DNA of 64,000 nt from Nocardia concava NBRC 100430 (GCF_000308815.1 NZ_BAFX01000124.1:124001-188000); one strand, 5' to 3'. Counted from the first letter of the stretch, positions 1 to 8,736 are shown. Notes: generated from the letters alone by a model not told the origin. Made by a program: numbers and translations.

Positions 1-1
1 G

Positions 2-1969
2 GTCGACGTGCACACCACCGAGGAGATCGGCCAGCTGGCCCGCGCCGTCGACGACATCCACTCCCAGGCGTTGCACCTCGCCGCCGAGCAGGCGCGACTG
101 CGCCTGCAGATCGGCAACATGTTCGAGACCCTTTCCCGCCGCAGCCAATCCCTCGTGGAGCAGCAGCTGGGCCTGATCGAGGAGCTCGAGCGCGACGAGG
201 ACGACTCCGAGCGCCTGCAGTCGCTGTTCCGCCTCGACCACCTCGCCACCCGCATGCGCCGCAACGGCGACAACCTGCTGGTGCTGGCCGGAACCGCGCT
301 GCGCCGCGGCCATCTCGCGCCGGTGCCGCTGTCGGACATGCTGTGGTCCTCGGTCTCCCAGGTGGAGGACTACCAGCGCGTCGAGATCGGCACCGTGCCC
401 GACGGCATCGTCGCCGGTGAACCGGCCGTCGATATCGAGCATCTGCTGGCCGAGCTGATCGACAACGCGCTGCGCTACTCCCCGCCCACCACGCCGGTGG
501 CGGTGTCGGTGGCGCGCGCGGTGGACGGCGGCTACCTCATCGAGATCACCGACCGCGGCCTCGGCATGAACGCCGAGGACCTGCAGGGCATCAACGACCG
601 CCTGGCCTCCGGTGGCGAGGTCAATGTCGAGACCGCCCGCCGCATGGGTCTTTTCGTGGTCGGCCGCCTGGCCAAGCGGCACAACATCACCGTGAGCCTG
701 CGCCGCACCTCGGCCATGGTGCAGCAGCCGGGCATCACCGCCAGCGTGCACCTACCGGGCAGCCTGGTCTCGCCCGCGCCGGAGCGCGGCGGCGACCCGA
801 CCGGGCAGTACGCGGTGCCGACGGCGCTCCCGGTGCCGCCGGGGCAGAATCCCTTGGCCACCGCGCCGAATCCGCTGTTGGTGACCGGTCCGAATCCGTT
901 GGCCTCCGGGCCGGTCGGCGTGCCGATGGGGCCGATCTCCGCGCCGCAGCCGGTGATCGCGCCGCCGCGGCTGACGCCGGTCCCGAATCTGCCCGAACCG
1001 GTTCCGGCCACCACCGGACGCTTCACCACCAGTTCCGGCCTGCCCCAGCGCAAGCCGGGGGTCGATACCGGTGAGCAGCCGGCGGTGCCCGTCTTCGGCG
1101 GCGAGCTTCCGGTTCGCGGTCAGCTTCCCGTCCGGGGCGAGCAGGCACCGCAGGATCGCTTCTCCGACGGCTTCACCGACGCGTTCACCGAACCCGACGA
1201 GGCCCGCGCCTACGGTGTGACGGCACTGCGTCCGGAACCGGAACCCGAGCCGGCCGCCGCGCCGATGGACTTCTGGGGCGAGGTTCGCGCCACCGATCCC
1301 GCCGAGGATATCCCGGAGCCGGTCGCACCGATCACCGGCGGCGGCAACAACTCCGGCTACGGCTTCAGCGCCGAGGCGGAGAGCGCGGGCACCTCGTTCG
1401 GCAACGGCTACAGCGCTTTCGGTACCGGCGAGCACCCCGTGGCCCGCCCGACCGAGAACGGTTACGTCATCGGCGACCCCGCCGAGGATGTCGCCGAGGC
1501 CCCCGAGGTCGTCGAGGCGGCCCCGGAAGCCATCGAGGCCCCGGAAGGGAATGCCCAGACCGACAGTGAAATTCGCGGCAATGACGCCGCACCCGCCGCG
1601 CAGCGGCAGGCCGCGCCGCAGTCCGGGCTGCGTCCGGTCGGGGCCCCGACCCCGATCTATCAGCGCATGGTCTCCGAGTGGCTGGTCGAACCCGCCGCCG
1701 CGGAGCAGAACGGCGCGGCATGGTCGTCGAACTCGGACGCCGGCTGGGCCGCGGCCGAGGAGGCGGCCAACCCCACCAGTAGTGACCGCACCCAGGGCGG
1801 GCTGCCGATTCGGCGGCCCGGAGCCCAGCTGGTGCCCGGCGCCGTCGCCCAGGAGGACGACGGCGAAGGCCGCAATCCGGAAGAGATCCGCAACAGCCTC
1901 AGCAGGCACCTCAGCGGCGTCCGTTCCGGGCGCGCCGACTCCCAGTACAACGACGGAGGGCATGCATGA
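2..1969 (+). CDS. Conservon sensor histidine kinase (CvnA-like), 5' end outside the window
   Basis: Membrane-linked sensor kinase that heads a conservon, the actinobacterial cluster acting with a Roadblock protein and a small GTPase. The visible 655 residues are open from the first base, so the sensor and transmembrane part lie upstream. What remains is the end of a HAMP-like linker ([12 protein letters not shown]), a dimerisation helix ([15 protein letters not shown]) and an HATPase domain at about residues 100-260 with N box [11 protein letters not shown] and G box DRGLGM. The remaining 390 residues are a long Pro/Ala/Glu-rich, probably disordered tail, typical of these kinases. No canonical phospho-acceptor His box is obvious; the region is of the nitrate/nitrite-sensor kinase type. 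Its stop overlaps the next start (ATGA), so translation is coupled. Confidence 0.88.
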   Translation, partial: VDVHTTEEIGQLARAVDDIHSQALHLAAEQARLRLQIGNMFETLSRRSQSLVEQQLGLIEELERDEDDSERLQSLFRLDHLATRMRRNGDNLLVLAGTALRRGHLAPVPLSDMLWSSVSQVEDYQRVEIGTVPDGIVAGEPAVDIEHLLAELIDNALRYSPPTTPVAVSVARAVDGGYLIEITDRGLGMNAEDLQGINDRLASGGEVNVETARRMGLFVVGRLAKRHNITVSLRRTSAMVQQPGITASVHLPGSLVSPAPERGGDPTGQYAVPTALPVPPGQNPLATAPNPLLVTGPNPLASGPVGVPMGPISAPQPVIAPPRLTPVPNLPEPVPATTGRFTTSSGLPQRKPGVDTGEQPAVPVFGGELPVRGQLPVRGEQAPQDRFSDGFTDAFTEPDEARAYGVTALRPEPEPEPAAAPMDFWGEVRATDPAEDIPEPVAPITGGGNNSGYGFSAEAESAGTSFGNGYSAFGTGEHPVARPTENGYVIGDPAEDVAEAPEVVEAAPEAIEAPEGNAQTDSEIRGNDAAPAAQRQAAPQSGLRPVGAPTPIYQRMVSEWLVEPAAAEQNGAAWSSNSDAGWAAAEEAANPTSSDRTQGGLPIRRPGAQLVPGAVAQEDDGEGRNPEEIRNSLSRHLSGVRSGRADSQYNDGGHA

Positions 1970-2376
1970 CCGACACCCAGAGCACCACCACGGACGAGAA
2001 TCTGAACTGGTTGGTCACCCGCTTCACCCGCGAGGTTCCGGGCGTCTCACACGCCGTCCTGGTCTCCGCGGACGGCCTGCTGCAGGCCACCAGCCCGCAT
2101 CTGCCGTCCGATCGCGGTGAGCAGCTGGCCGCCGTGACCGCCGGTCTGGCCAGCCTGTCCGCCGGCGCCGCACAGCTTTTCGAGGGCGGCAAGGTGATGC
2201 AGTCCATCGTGGAGATGCAGCGCGGATACCTGCTGGTCATGAGCGTCGGCAATGGCTCGCACCTGGCGGTGCTGGCCAACAAGCAGCACGACATCGGCCG
2301 CATCGGCTACGAGATGGCGCTGCTGGTCGACCGGGTCGGGTCCGTGGTCTCGGCCACCGCCCGCACGGCCTCGTAG
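1966..2376 (+). CDS. Roadblock/LC7 domain protein (CvnB-like)
   Basis: A 136-residue single-domain Roadblock/LC7 protein. Residues 10-110 carry the typical pattern: [25 protein letters not shown] at the start, then a glycine/alanine-rich helix ([15 protein letters not shown]) and the strand [18 protein letters not shown]. In conservons this protein is thought to bind the GTPase CvnD and possibly act as its activator. The ATG overlaps the kinase stop codon by four bases, and the next gene starts 11 bases after its stop, so all four conservon genes are almost certainly one transcript. Cytoplasmic; no signal peptide or membrane segment. Confidence 0.93.
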   Translation: MTDTQSTTTDENLNWLVTRFTREVPGVSHAVLVSADGLLQATSPHLPSDRGEQLAAVTAGLASLSAGAAQLFEGGKVMQSIVEMQRGYLLVMSVGNGSHLAVLANKQHDIGRIGYEMALLVDRVGSVVSATARTAS

Positions 2377-2387
2377 ATGAGCCGCCG

Positions 2388-2765
2388 ATGACCAATCCCC
2401 TTGGCGGTGGCGGCAATCGGCCACCGACCACACGTGTTCGTCCCTACGCGCTGACCTCCGGCCGCACCGAACCCGCGGTCGAACTGCCGCTCGAGGCGGT
2501 CGTCGAAACCCTGTCCTACACCGCCCATTTCGATTGGCCCGCGGGTGACGTGCGCACCGAGATCCTGCGCCTGGGCACCGCCCGGCTCTCGGTCGCGGAG
2601 ATCGCCGCGCACCTGGGACGGCCACTGGGCATGGTCCGGGTCGTGATCGGCGATCTCGTCGTCGCCGGAACGCTGCGCGTGCATTCGACTTTGAGCGATC
2701 AGGCCACCTTCGACGAGCGTCGCTCCCTGATGGAGAGGACCCTGCATGGACTCCGCGCCCTTTGA
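2388..2765 (+). CDS. DUF742 protein (CvnC-like)
   Basis: A 125-residue DUF742 protein, the third conservon component. Visible hallmarks are the N-terminal stretch VRPYALTSGRTEP, the core LPLEAVVETL, and a winged-helix-like second half (ILRLGTARLSVAEIAAHLGRPLGMVRVVIGDLVVAGTLRVH), which looks like a degenerate HTH fold. Biochemical role is unknown; in Streptomyces conservons it is proposed to sit in a membrane-associated complex with the kinase, Roadblock protein and GTPase. It overlaps the GTPase gene by 20 bases. Start chosen at the ATG at 2388 because the other nearby ATG (2377) is out of frame. Confidence 0.92.
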   Translation: MTNPLGGGGNRPPTTRVRPYALTSGRTEPAVELPLEAVVETLSYTAHFDWPAGDVRTEILRLGTARLSVAEIAAHLGRPLGMVRVVIGDLVVAGTLRVHSTLSDQATFDERRSLMERTLHGLRAL

Positions 2766-3441
2766 TGGCGCAGGGTACCCCGGTGGCCCGCACGGGGCCC
2801 CCGCGTACACGACCGGGCAGTTCCCCAACCCGGCCCTGCAGTACCCGCCGCGACCGGGCGAGGAGGCCCGCACCGCCTCGACCAAGATCGTCGTAGCGGG
2901 CGGATTCGGCGCGGGCAAGACCACTTTCGTGGGCGCGGTCTCGGAGATCGTGCCGCTGCGCACCGAGGCCATGGTGACCGGCTACTCGGACGGGGTCGAC
3001 GACCTCGCCGCCACGCCCGGTAAGGAAACCACCACGGTGGCCATGGATTTCGGGCGCATCATCCTGCCCGGCAACCTGGTGCTGTACCTGTTCGGCACGC
3101 CCGGGCAGCGGCGGTTCTGGTTCATGTGGGACGACCTCATCAAGGGCGCCATCGGCGCGGTGGTGCTGGTCGACACCCGCCGCATCGAGGACAGCTTCGC
3201 GGCCGTCGACTTCTTCGAGGCCAAATCGCTGCCGTTCCTGATCGCGGTCAACCGCTTCCCGGACGCGCCCCGCTTCCCGGTCACCGAACTGCGCGAGGCG
3301 CTCAGCGTGCGCGAGGGCGTGCCGATCGTCGACATCGACGCGCGGGACCCGGCCGAGGTGCGCCGCTCTTTGGCCGCGGTCACCGAGTACGCGATCGAAA
3401 GGCTGATGGCGGCGCAACGCGAAAACGCCGCTCGCGGTTAG
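2746..3441 (+). CDS. Conservon small GTPase (CvnD-like)
   Basis: A 231-residue GTP-binding protein, the output partner of the conservon. After a 40-residue Gly/Pro-rich leader the G domain shows a Walker A/G1 loop GGFGAGKTTFVGAV, a switch region with the conserved EKTT-like TPGKETTTVAMDFG, a G3-like FGTPGQRRFWFMW and a G4-like NRFPDA in place of canonical NKxD. This TPGQ/NRF pattern is characteristic of the conservon GTPase family rather than Ras proteins. It shares 20 bases with the DUF742 gene, arguing for coupled translation and stoichiometric production of the complex. Confidence 0.93.
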   Translation: MDSAPFDGAGYPGGPHGAPAYTTGQFPNPALQYPPRPGEEARTASTKIVVAGGFGAGKTTFVGAVSEIVPLRTEAMVTGYSDGVDDLAATPGKETTTVAMDFGRIILPGNLVLYLFGTPGQRRFWFMWDDLIKGAIGAVVLVDTRRIEDSFAAVDFFEAKSLPFLIAVNRFPDAPRFPVTELREALSVREGVPIVDIDARDPAEVRRSLAAVTEYAIERLMAAQRENAARG

Positions 3442-3458
3442 GTAGGGGGAATCACCGG

Positions 3459-4205
3459 ATGATCTATTTCTCGATGGGCTACTGGGTCATCGCGCTGGCA
3501 CTGATCGTGTCCTTCGCGGGGGCCGCCTGTGGGCTGGCATGCATTCGCCAGTCCACCAAGTCGGTGACCCAGCGCTTCCGGCTGGTGTGGCAGTTCGTGG
3601 CCGCGGTCTCCATCGGCGGCGTCGGCGTCGCCATGCCGATCTTCGTGTCCATGCTGGGTTTCGACATCAAGGGCACCCAGCTGCGCTACGACAATGTGTC
3701 GATCACGCTGTTCTCGGTGCTGGCCGCGGCGACGGTGTTCATCGCCATGCTCATCAACGGCAAGCGGCTGGTCTGGTGGCGGCTGCTGATCGCGGCGGCC
3801 GTGATGGCCTTCGGCTTCGGCGACGTGCACCTGTTGCTGCTGAAGGCGATTCGCATCCAGGGCACGGTGGACACCAGCCTGGTGGCCACGGTCGCGGTGT
3901 ACGTGATCGCCTTCGTGCTCTCGGCGCTGACCCTGTGGTTCAGCCTCTGGGTGTCGTCGGTGCCGCTGGTGCTGCTCGGCGCGGTGGTGTACGCGATCCT
4001 GGTGACCGGCATGCACTACGCCGGGCTGACCGGGCTGCAGGTGCACGTGGACCCGTCCAAGTCCACGCCGCAGGGCAATGTGCTGTTCAACTTCTTCGTG
4101 CCGTTCTTCATCATCGGCACGCTGTCGCTGGCGATTCCGATCACGGCCATCCTGGTCGCGCCGGACCGCCGCGAGGCGCGGGCGCCCATGGCGGCGGTGC
4201 GCTGA
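3459..4205 (+). CDS. MHYT-domain-like seven-helix membrane protein
   Basis: A 248-residue integral membrane protein with about seven hydrophobic helices. Family markers are the MHYT-like repeats: a clear GMHYAGLTGLQV in helix 6 and a degenerate first copy (GVAMPIFVSMLGFDI) in helix 2; a third may be GFGDVHLLLL. MHYT domains are proposed to bind metal ions or diatomic gases through conserved Met/His residues; several ligand residues look lost in the first repeat. The ATG at 3459 follows a strong ribosome-binding site (GGTAGGGGGA at 3441-3450), and the gene begins only 17 bases after the conservon GTPase, so it is probably the last gene of that operon and could be a membrane sensor for it. That functional link is inference. 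Confidence 0.82.
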   Translation: MIYFSMGYWVIALALIVSFAGAACGLACIRQSTKSVTQRFRLVWQFVAAVSIGGVGVAMPIFVSMLGFDIKGTQLRYDNVSITLFSVLAAATVFIAMLINGKRLVWWRLLIAAAVMAFGFGDVHLLLLKAIRIQGTVDTSLVATVAVYVIAFVLSALTLWFSLWVSSVPLVLLGAVVYAILVTGMHYAGLTGLQVHVDPSKSTPQGNVLFNFFVPFFIIGTLSLAIPITAILVAPDRREARAPMAAVR

Positions 4206-4219
4206 ACCGCCTGCCGCTC

Positions 4220-4296
4220 TCGTCATTCCGGCGTGCTTTTGGCCGGAATCCACTGCATGACGGTGGATCCCGGCCAAGAACACGCCGGGATGACGA
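4220..4296. repeat. BIME-like palindromic repeat, copy 1
   Basis: A 77-base element made of two 34-base arms (4220-4253 and 4263-4296) that are imperfect inverted repeats of each other (30 of 34 positions by hand). Each arm is itself a hairpin: ATTCCGGC...GCCGGAAT on the left and ATCCCGGC...GCCGGGAT on the right. It lies between the ends of two convergent genes, where it may act as a bidirectional terminator or mRNA stabiliser. A second copy in the opposite orientation lies at about 32161-32238. Confidence 0.88.
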
Positions 4297-4307
4297 AGCC
4301 GTCTGTC

Positions 4308-5108
4308 TCAGTCGGCCGTCGGCGTCTCCGCCGTGGTGGTCGGATCGAGCAGGCCGAACAGTTCGCCCTGCGGCGCGGCCATGATGGCCATCCGGCCGAA
4401 CGGCCCGTCGGTGGCCGACATGAGCACGGTCGCACCCAATTCCACCGCGTGCGCGATGCCGGAGTCGATGCCCTCGAACTGGAACCAGGTCAGCCAGTAG
4501 GGCACCTCGGCGGCCACGCCGTTGACGCTGTCGTCATTGATGCCGCCCACCGCGTCGGTCCCGCCGGGCGGGGTGAAGGTGGCGTATCGCATGGCCTCGT
4601 CGTCGAATTCGGTGAAGGTGAAGCCGAAGACATCGCCGTAGAAGCTCTTGGCCGCCTCGAAATCGCCGGTGTGCAAGTCGTTCCAGACGTAGGAGCCGTG
4701 CTCGTTGTAGACCGCCGCGCCGTCGTGCGCCCGCGCCTCCCACACCGCGAAGGGCGCGCCCGAGGCATCCGCGGCCACGAACATGCGGCCGAATTCCATC
4801 ACGTCGAAGGCGGGCACCAGCAGGCTGCCGCCCGCCGCGGTCACCTGTTCGGCGCTCTTGTCGGCATCGGCCACCGCGAAATACGTGGTCCACACCGACG
4901 GCACCCCCACCTCCGGTTTGGGCCCGATCCCGGCCACCGCCTGCCCGTCCCGTAGCCCCATCAGATAGCCCCCGGCGTCCTCCCCACCGCCCTGCATGGT
5001 CCAGCCGAACAGCGCGGAATAGAACTCCCCGGCCTTCACCGGATCGTCGACCTGGCAGTCGACCCAGCACGGTGTGCCGGGCGGCCACGCCTCGTTGCGT
5101 ACAGGCAT
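4308..5108 (-). CDS. VOC (glyoxalase/bleomycin-resistance superfamily) two-domain protein
   Basis: A 266-residue protein with two tandem VOC modules (about residues 10-125 and 135-255). Each starts with a strand and helix typical of the fold: GTPCWVDCQVDDPVKAGEFYSALFGW in module 1 and ENEHGSYVWNDLHTGDFEAAKSFYGDVFGF-like text in module 2. Related actinobacterial proteins are annotated as hydrolases or hydroxyacylglutathione-like enzymes, but the substrate is unknown; the metal ligands cannot be assigned with confidence. Cytoplasmic. It converges on the MHYT gene, with the palindromic repeat between them, and is divergent from the DUF1906 gene. Confidence 0.88.
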   Translation of the reverse strand: MPVRNEAWPPGTPCWVDCQVDDPVKAGEFYSALFGWTMQGGGEDAGGYLMGLRDGQAVAGIGPKPEVGVPSVWTTYFAVADADKSAEQVTAAGGSLLVPAFDVMEFGRMFVAADASGAPFAVWEARAHDGAAVYNEHGSYVWNDLHTGDFEAAKSFYGDVFGFTFTEFDDEAMRYATFTPPGGTDAVGGINDDSVNGVAAEVPYWLTWFQFEGIDSGIAHAVELGATVLMSATDGPFGRMAIMAAPQGELFGLLDPTTTAETPTAD

Positions 5109-5271
5109 CGATCTTCTCCGTTTCTGAAAAACCAGTGACGCACATCACAAATTGCCTCCCAGTCAACCACTCTCGAACGATCACCGCGACGGTTCGCGGC
5201 GCGTCACCTTCCGGCGGGCAAAACGGTCAGAGCGGCACATTGGGCCCACCTCGCGAATTACAGTGAGAGGC

Positions 5272-6300
5272 ATGCGTTTCGGGCTGGATTACGCCGCAGG
5301 TAGGCCCGCCCCCAGTGCCATCAAAGCCGCCGGGTACGACTTCGTCGTCCGGTATCTGTCCGACGGCGGTCCCACCCTCCCGGGCAAACTGCTCACTCCG
5401 GCCGAAGCGGACGACCTGCGCGCACAGGGCATTTCGATTGTTTCGAACTGGGAGACCACGGCCGCGCGCATGCTCGACGGCTACGGCGCGGGCGTCACCG
5501 ACGCGCGCGCGGCGCTGGCCCGGGTGCTGCGCTGCGGCGGACGGGCGGATCGGCCCATCTACTTCTCCGCCGATTTCGACGCCACCCCTCAGCAGCAGGT
5601 GCCGATCAACGAGTACCTGGACGGGGCGGCCAGCGTCATCGGGCGCGCGAATGTCGGTATCTACGGCGGCTTCTGGCCGGTGAGCCGGGCGCTGGACACG
5701 GGCACGGCCAGCTGGGCGTGGCAGACGGTGGCCTGGTCCGGCGGGAATATCGATCCGCGCATCTCGATCTATCAGACCGGCGAGCAGGTCGTGGTCGACG
5801 GCGTGGAATGCGATGTGAACCAAACCGACCGAGCCGATTTCGGCCAATGGGACGTAGAAACGGAGGAACCGGACTTGACCCCCGAACAGGACCAAGTGTT
5901 GCGCGATATCCAGACCCAGTTGCGCGGCCCCGGCCTCAACGGCTGGCCGCAATTGGGCAAGGACGCACAGGGCCACGATCGGACGGTGGTGGATGGGCTG
6001 GCGGCCGCGCTCGCCGAGATCGACGAACTGCGCACCGAGATCAGCGATCTGGAGGCCACGACCGCCGAGCTGAAGGCCGAGGTGGACCGGCTGAGCGGCG
6101 GGCGGCACTGGCCGTTCCCCTTCTCGCTCGTGGAGGGACCGGCCACCGCGTTCGCCGATCAGCTGGCCCGGCTGGAACAGTTGCTGCCGGGTGTGCCATT
6201 ACCCGGTTGGGGCACCGGACCCGACGGCCATTCGGACGAGTCGGTAGAAACTGGACAAGCTCCGGTTGCGGGCGCGCCGAATCCGCCATCCAGCAACTGA
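5272..6300 (+). CDS. DUF1906 glycoside-hydrolase-like protein with coiled-coil tail
   Basis: A 342-residue protein. Residues 1-195 form a DUF1906 TIM-barrel-like domain of the Rv2525c type: N-terminal MRFGLDYAAGRP, then FVVRYLSDGG, a central IYFSADFDA and the end strand WQTVAWSGG...ISIYQTG, with acidic residues at barrel-strand ends as in GH25-like lysozymes. Residues 205-280 form an alpha-helical, heptad-rich segment (LAEIDELRTEISDLEATTAEL), followed by a proline-rich end. No Tat or Sec signal is visible at the chosen ATG; an upstream in-frame GTG (5263) adds only three residues. It may act on cell-wall polysaccharide, but that is unproven. Confidence 0.84.
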   Translation: MRFGLDYAAGRPAPSAIKAAGYDFVVRYLSDGGPTLPGKLLTPAEADDLRAQGISIVSNWETTAARMLDGYGAGVTDARAALARVLRCGGRADRPIYFSADFDATPQQQVPINEYLDGAASVIGRANVGIYGGFWPVSRALDTGTASWAWQTVAWSGGNIDPRISIYQTGEQVVVDGVECDVNQTDRADFGQWDVETEEPDLTPEQDQVLRDIQTQLRGPGLNGWPQLGKDAQGHDRTVVDGLAAALAEIDELRTEISDLEATTAELKAEVDRLSGGRHWPFPFSLVEGPATAFADQLARLEQLLPGVPLPGWGTGPDGHSDESVETGQAPVAGAPNPPSSN

Positions 6301-6625
6301 ATTGGTCGATTTGTCGGATTTTATCCGGAGTGTGAATGCCGGCCGAAGAGTCCGCGTATGGCGGCCGAACACCCGCTGAACTGGCCCTGAAGTGGCGATG
6401 AGCGGGTTCTTCTGTGATCAGAAGAACCCGCCCTCAAGGCACGAGGATACCGTCGCCAGGCCACGAGTTCACAACTTTAGGAAGACTTTTTCGCACTCCC
6501 GAAACAATCGGACGGCCGATTCACGTGTCCGCAACACTCGAGCAGATCTCTGGTGGGACAGCAACTTCGGGGCTATTGTCGGCGTCGTCCGATCTCTTGC
6601 TCAGTTCCAGACGAAGGAGGCCCCC
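6301..6625. other. Intergenic region between DUF1906 gene and small helical protein
   Basis: A 325-base gap. It holds a strong hairpin (6402-6431, listed separately) that probably ends the DUF1906 transcript, and a purine-rich ribosome-binding site (GAAGGAGG, 6613-6620) for the next gene. The part between 6440 and 6600 is less GC-rich than the surroundings and presumably holds the promoter of the small gene, but I could not assign -35 and -10 boxes. No convincing coding frame was seen. Confidence 0.6.
6402..6431 (+). terminator. Hairpin terminator after DUF1906 gene
   Basis: Perfect 13-base-pair stem GCGGGTTCTTCTG / CAGAAGAACCCGC with a TGAT loop, about 100 bases after the stop codon. No U-tract follows, as is common in actinobacteria. 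Confidence 0.72.
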
Positions 6626-6850
6626 GTGGCCGTCAGCGTGGTTCTCGACAAAGCTCTCGACAAGGCATACGAAACGAAGTCCCTCGACGACATCCTGGCC
6701 GCGCCGCCGTCGGCGCTCGCCGGATTGACCGAGAAGCACGACGCCCAGCTGCTCGAGGCGCTCGGCGTGAAAACCATTGCCGATCTCGGCAAGAACAAGT
6801 ACTTCCGCCTCGCCGCCACCCTCGTGGACCTGGCGACCAAGGAAGGCTGA
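6626..6850 (+). CDS. Small helix-rich conserved protein (helix-hairpin-helix-like)
   Basis: A 74-residue acidic, all-helical protein (VAVSVVLDKALDKAYETKSL at the start). The middle part, ALAGLTEKHDAQLLEALGVKTIADLGKNKY, resembles helix-hairpin-helix type motifs (xxLGVxTIxDL) seen in small actinobacterial DNA-associated or scaffolding proteins. The GTG start is preceded by an excellent ribosome-binding site GAAGGAGG at 6613-6620 with 5-base spacing, which is why this short frame is accepted. Function unknown. It converges on rpmF with a 19-base gap and has its own promoter region. Confidence 0.78.
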   Translation: MAVSVVLDKALDKAYETKSLDDILAAPPSALAGLTEKHDAQLLEALGVKTIADLGKNKYFRLAATLVDLATKEG

Positions 6851-6869
6851 GGTTCGGCGGCCTGATCGG

Positions 6870-7043
6870 TCAGATCTTCCCCGGATCGATCAGGCCGCGC
6901 TCCACCGCCCGCGCGAGCCGGCGCGGAATCCGGTACTCGACTCCCCCGACCTTCACCGGAATCAGATCCGGCGGCGTCGCCTTCCATTGCGAGCGCCGGG
7001 CGTGGGTATTGGCCCGCGACATTCTGCGCTTGGGTACGGCCAT
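6870..7043 (-). CDS. rpmF: 50S ribosomal protein L32, zinc-free paralogue
   Basis: A 57-residue ribosomal protein L32. It begins [20 protein letters not shown], the standard L32 start, and continues with [14 protein letters not shown]. Zinc-binding L32 proteins carry cysteine pairs in the second half; here there is no cysteine at all, so this is the C- form used when zinc is scarce. It starts two bases after the stop codon of the L31 gene, so it is the last gene of the mrf-rpmE2-rpmF operon running left from the Zur-like promoter. The CDS ends ...[10 protein letters not shown] and TGA. Replacement of the zinc-containing L32 in the ribosome under zinc starvation is inferred from the family. 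Confidence 0.93.
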   Translation of the reverse strand: MAVPKRRMSRANTHARRSQWKATPPDLIPVKVGGVEYRIPRRLARAVERGLIDPGKI

Positions 7044-7045
7044 TG

Positions 7046-7330
7046 TCAGTTCTCCTTATTGGTAGGCGAATTGTGTCCGCCGCGAACGCGTTTGCCGTAA
7101 CGGCGCTCGAACTTCTCGACCCGGCCCGCGGTATCGAGCACGCGCTGATTGCCGGTCCAGAACGGATGCGAATCCGAGGTCACATCGACGACCAGCAGCG
7201 GATAGGTATTGCCGTCCTCCCATTCGATGGTCCGGGTGGACACCGCGGTGGATCGGGTCAGGAAGCACTTTCCGGTGCTCACATCCTGGAAGACCACCGG
7301 ATGGTAATCGGGATGGATTCCCTCTCTCAT
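7046..7330 (-). CDS. rpmE2: 50S ribosomal protein L31, type B (zinc-independent)
   Basis: A 94-residue type B L31. It starts [20 protein letters not shown] and contains the type B signature [28 protein letters not shown]; the CxxC of zinc-containing L31 is absent (only one cysteine, in GKCFLTRST). It lies four bases after the mrf stop and two bases before the rpmF start, so the three genes are tightly coupled. In other bacteria the type B protein replaces zinc-bound L31 during zinc limitation, releasing zinc; the promoter architecture here fits the same logic. Confidence 0.95.
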   Translation of the reverse strand: MREGIHPDYHPVVFQDVSTGKCFLTRSTAVSTRTIEWEDGNTYPLLVVDVTSDSHPFWTGNQRVLDTAGRVEKFERRYGKRVRGGHNSPTNKEN

Positions 7331-7334
7331 CACT

Positions 7335-8624
7335 TCACCTTTCGTTGTTTCGGGTAGCGCCGTCGCCGGCGACGGGCGTGGATCGGGTGGTGTCGCACGG
7401 TTCTTCGTGCTGATCGCCGAACGGGTCCGCCCACAGCGCCACCCGCTCCGGCGCGAAACGCACCTGCCGCAGTTCGTCCTCGTCGACCAGCGCCCAGTGC
7501 AGCGCGTGGCGGATCTCGTCGGCGTCGGCATCGGCGACCAGGATCACCAGTGAGGAGTGCCGGTCCCCGAACTCCTCGTGCCAGCGCAGCGAGGCCAGCG
7601 TGCGGCGCTCCGGATCGACCTCGTCGAGTTCCCGGGATGTCATGGCCGCCAGCCACTTTCCCGCGCCGCCGACACGGAGGCCGCCGCCCGCGGACTCCAG
7701 CCACACCACCTCGTCGGGCTGGGTGGCCAGCCAGACCCGGCCCCGCGCGCTCACCACGCCGTCGAGCAGCACGTCGATGGCCGAGTGCAATCGATCCGGA
7801 TGGAAGGGGCGGTCGGTGGCGAATTCCACCAGTGCCACACCGCAATCCGGCTCCAGCGGCGGCTGACCGCCCAGCAGCGGGGCGTGCGGATCGAAGGCCG
7901 CGCCGCGGCGGGCATCGGCGGGCACCCGGCGCAGCAGCCAGGTCAGGTCCTCGGTGTCGAGCACCTCGGGCGCGGCGACCCAGCTGATGGGGGCGCGCGG
8001 GGTCAGCCGCACCAGCACGGCATTGGTGCGCTCGCGCTCGACCGGATCGGCTCCGCCGTCGAAAACCACCAGGGCATCGGCGAATTCGACCTGACCGACG
8101 GCCAGCTGGGCCACGGTCCGCTCATCTTCGGCGGTGGCGTGGCCGCGCTCGGCGAGGGTCTCGTCGCCGGTGGCGTCGGCCAGCCAGTCCCGGCTGTCGA
8201 CGCAGGTGAGCACGGTCTCCACGCGCACGCTACGCCCGGCCGGGCCGTCCACGCGGCCCACGACCCCGGTCACCACCACGTCATTGATGGCCTGGCACAC
8301 CGCTTCCGCCTCGAAGGCCGGATCCAGCGCGAGCACGATGCGGCGCACCGAATCCCGCTCGGCCAGCAGGCACAGGAACGGCAGCAGGTCGGCGCGCAGC
8401 GTGCAGGAGACACAGCCGTGCGCGAGTTCCAGCACCGAGATGTCCTCGCGGCCGTCGAGGCGGACGGTGCGGCGCACCACGCCCTCGCGCAGTTCGCTCA
8501 GATCGTGGCGGACCACCACCGTGCCGGGCTCGGACCCGAGCAGGCGGGCGGCCCGATCCACACCGTCGGCGGCGCGGCCGGGGAGCCCCGCGAGTACGAG
8601 CACGGGCTTGCGTTGGGACGGCAC
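7335..8624 (-). CDS. mrf: Ribosome hibernation factor-recruiting GTPase-family protein (Mrf, CobW-like)
   Basis: A 429-residue COG0523/CobW-like protein of the Mrf type, which in mycobacteria binds C- ribosomes and recruits a hibernation factor under zinc starvation. Visible family features: the CxxC-like [19 protein letters not shown] (around residue 70), VTTVLTCVD-type region [22 protein letters not shown], and the C-terminal CobW domain [47 protein letters not shown]. The usual Walker A GxxGxGK[ST] is missing: the equivalent is [21 protein letters not shown], with no P-loop lysine. As I recall, the mycobacterial protein has the same degeneration. GTG start at 8624 chosen for the ribosome-binding site AAAGGGGGA (8628-8636). 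Confidence 0.9.
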   Translation of the reverse strand: MPSQRKPVLVLAGLPGRAADGVDRAARLLGSEPGTVVVRHDLSELREGVVRRTVRLDGREDISVLELAHGCVSCTLRADLLPFLCLLAERDSVRRIVLALDPAFEAEAVCQAINDVVVTGVVGRVDGPAGRSVRVETVLTCVDSRDWLADATGDETLAERGHATAEDERTVAQLAVGQVEFADALVVFDGGADPVERERTNAVLVRLTPRAPISWVAAPEVLDTEDLTWLLRRVPADARRGAAFDPHAPLLGGQPPLEPDCGVALVEFATDRPFHPDRLHSAIDVLLDGVVSARGRVWLATQPDEVVWLESAGGGLRVGGAGKWLAAMTSRELDEVDPERRTLASLRWHEEFGDRHSSLVILVADADADEIRHALHWALVDEDELRQVRFAPERVALWADPFGDQHEEPCDTTRSTPVAGDGATRNNER

Positions 8625-8637
8625 CGGTCCCCCTTTC

Positions 8638-8656
8638 GACAATGATTTTCAATTAC
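8638..8656. promoter_or_regulatory. Zur-like box, left (mrf side)
   Basis: GACAATGATTTTCAATTAC matches the 19-base Fur/Zur-family consensus GATAATGATAATCATTATC at 13 of 19 positions by hand, keeping the core AATGAT and TCA. It ends 13 bases before the mrf start codon on the minus strand, where a bound repressor would block transcription. Confidence 0.68.
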
Positions 8657-8692
8657 CGACGAGTCAATGTACCTTGGAATAACTTCGTTGTC

Positions 8693-8711
8693 GAAAACGA
8701 TTATCAGTAAC
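8693..8711. promoter_or_regulatory. Zur-like box, right (rpmB side)
   Basis: GAAAACGATTATCAGTAAC matches the Fur/Zur-family consensus GATAATGATAATCATTATC at 14 of 19 positions by hand, including GATTATCA, which is close to actinobacterial Zur sites. It ends 25 bases before the rpmB start. With the left box, it makes the divergent promoter a candidate Zur-controlled switch. Confidence 0.72.
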
Positions 8712-8736
8712 GTCCACCACCCGGAAGGGAGTGCCC

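Noticed and set aside
532-1963. Minus-strand frames (173, 403 codons) opposite the sensor kinase
   Set aside because: Shadows of the Pro/Ala-rich kinase tail; the kinase frame is supported by its ATPase motifs and overlap with the next gene.
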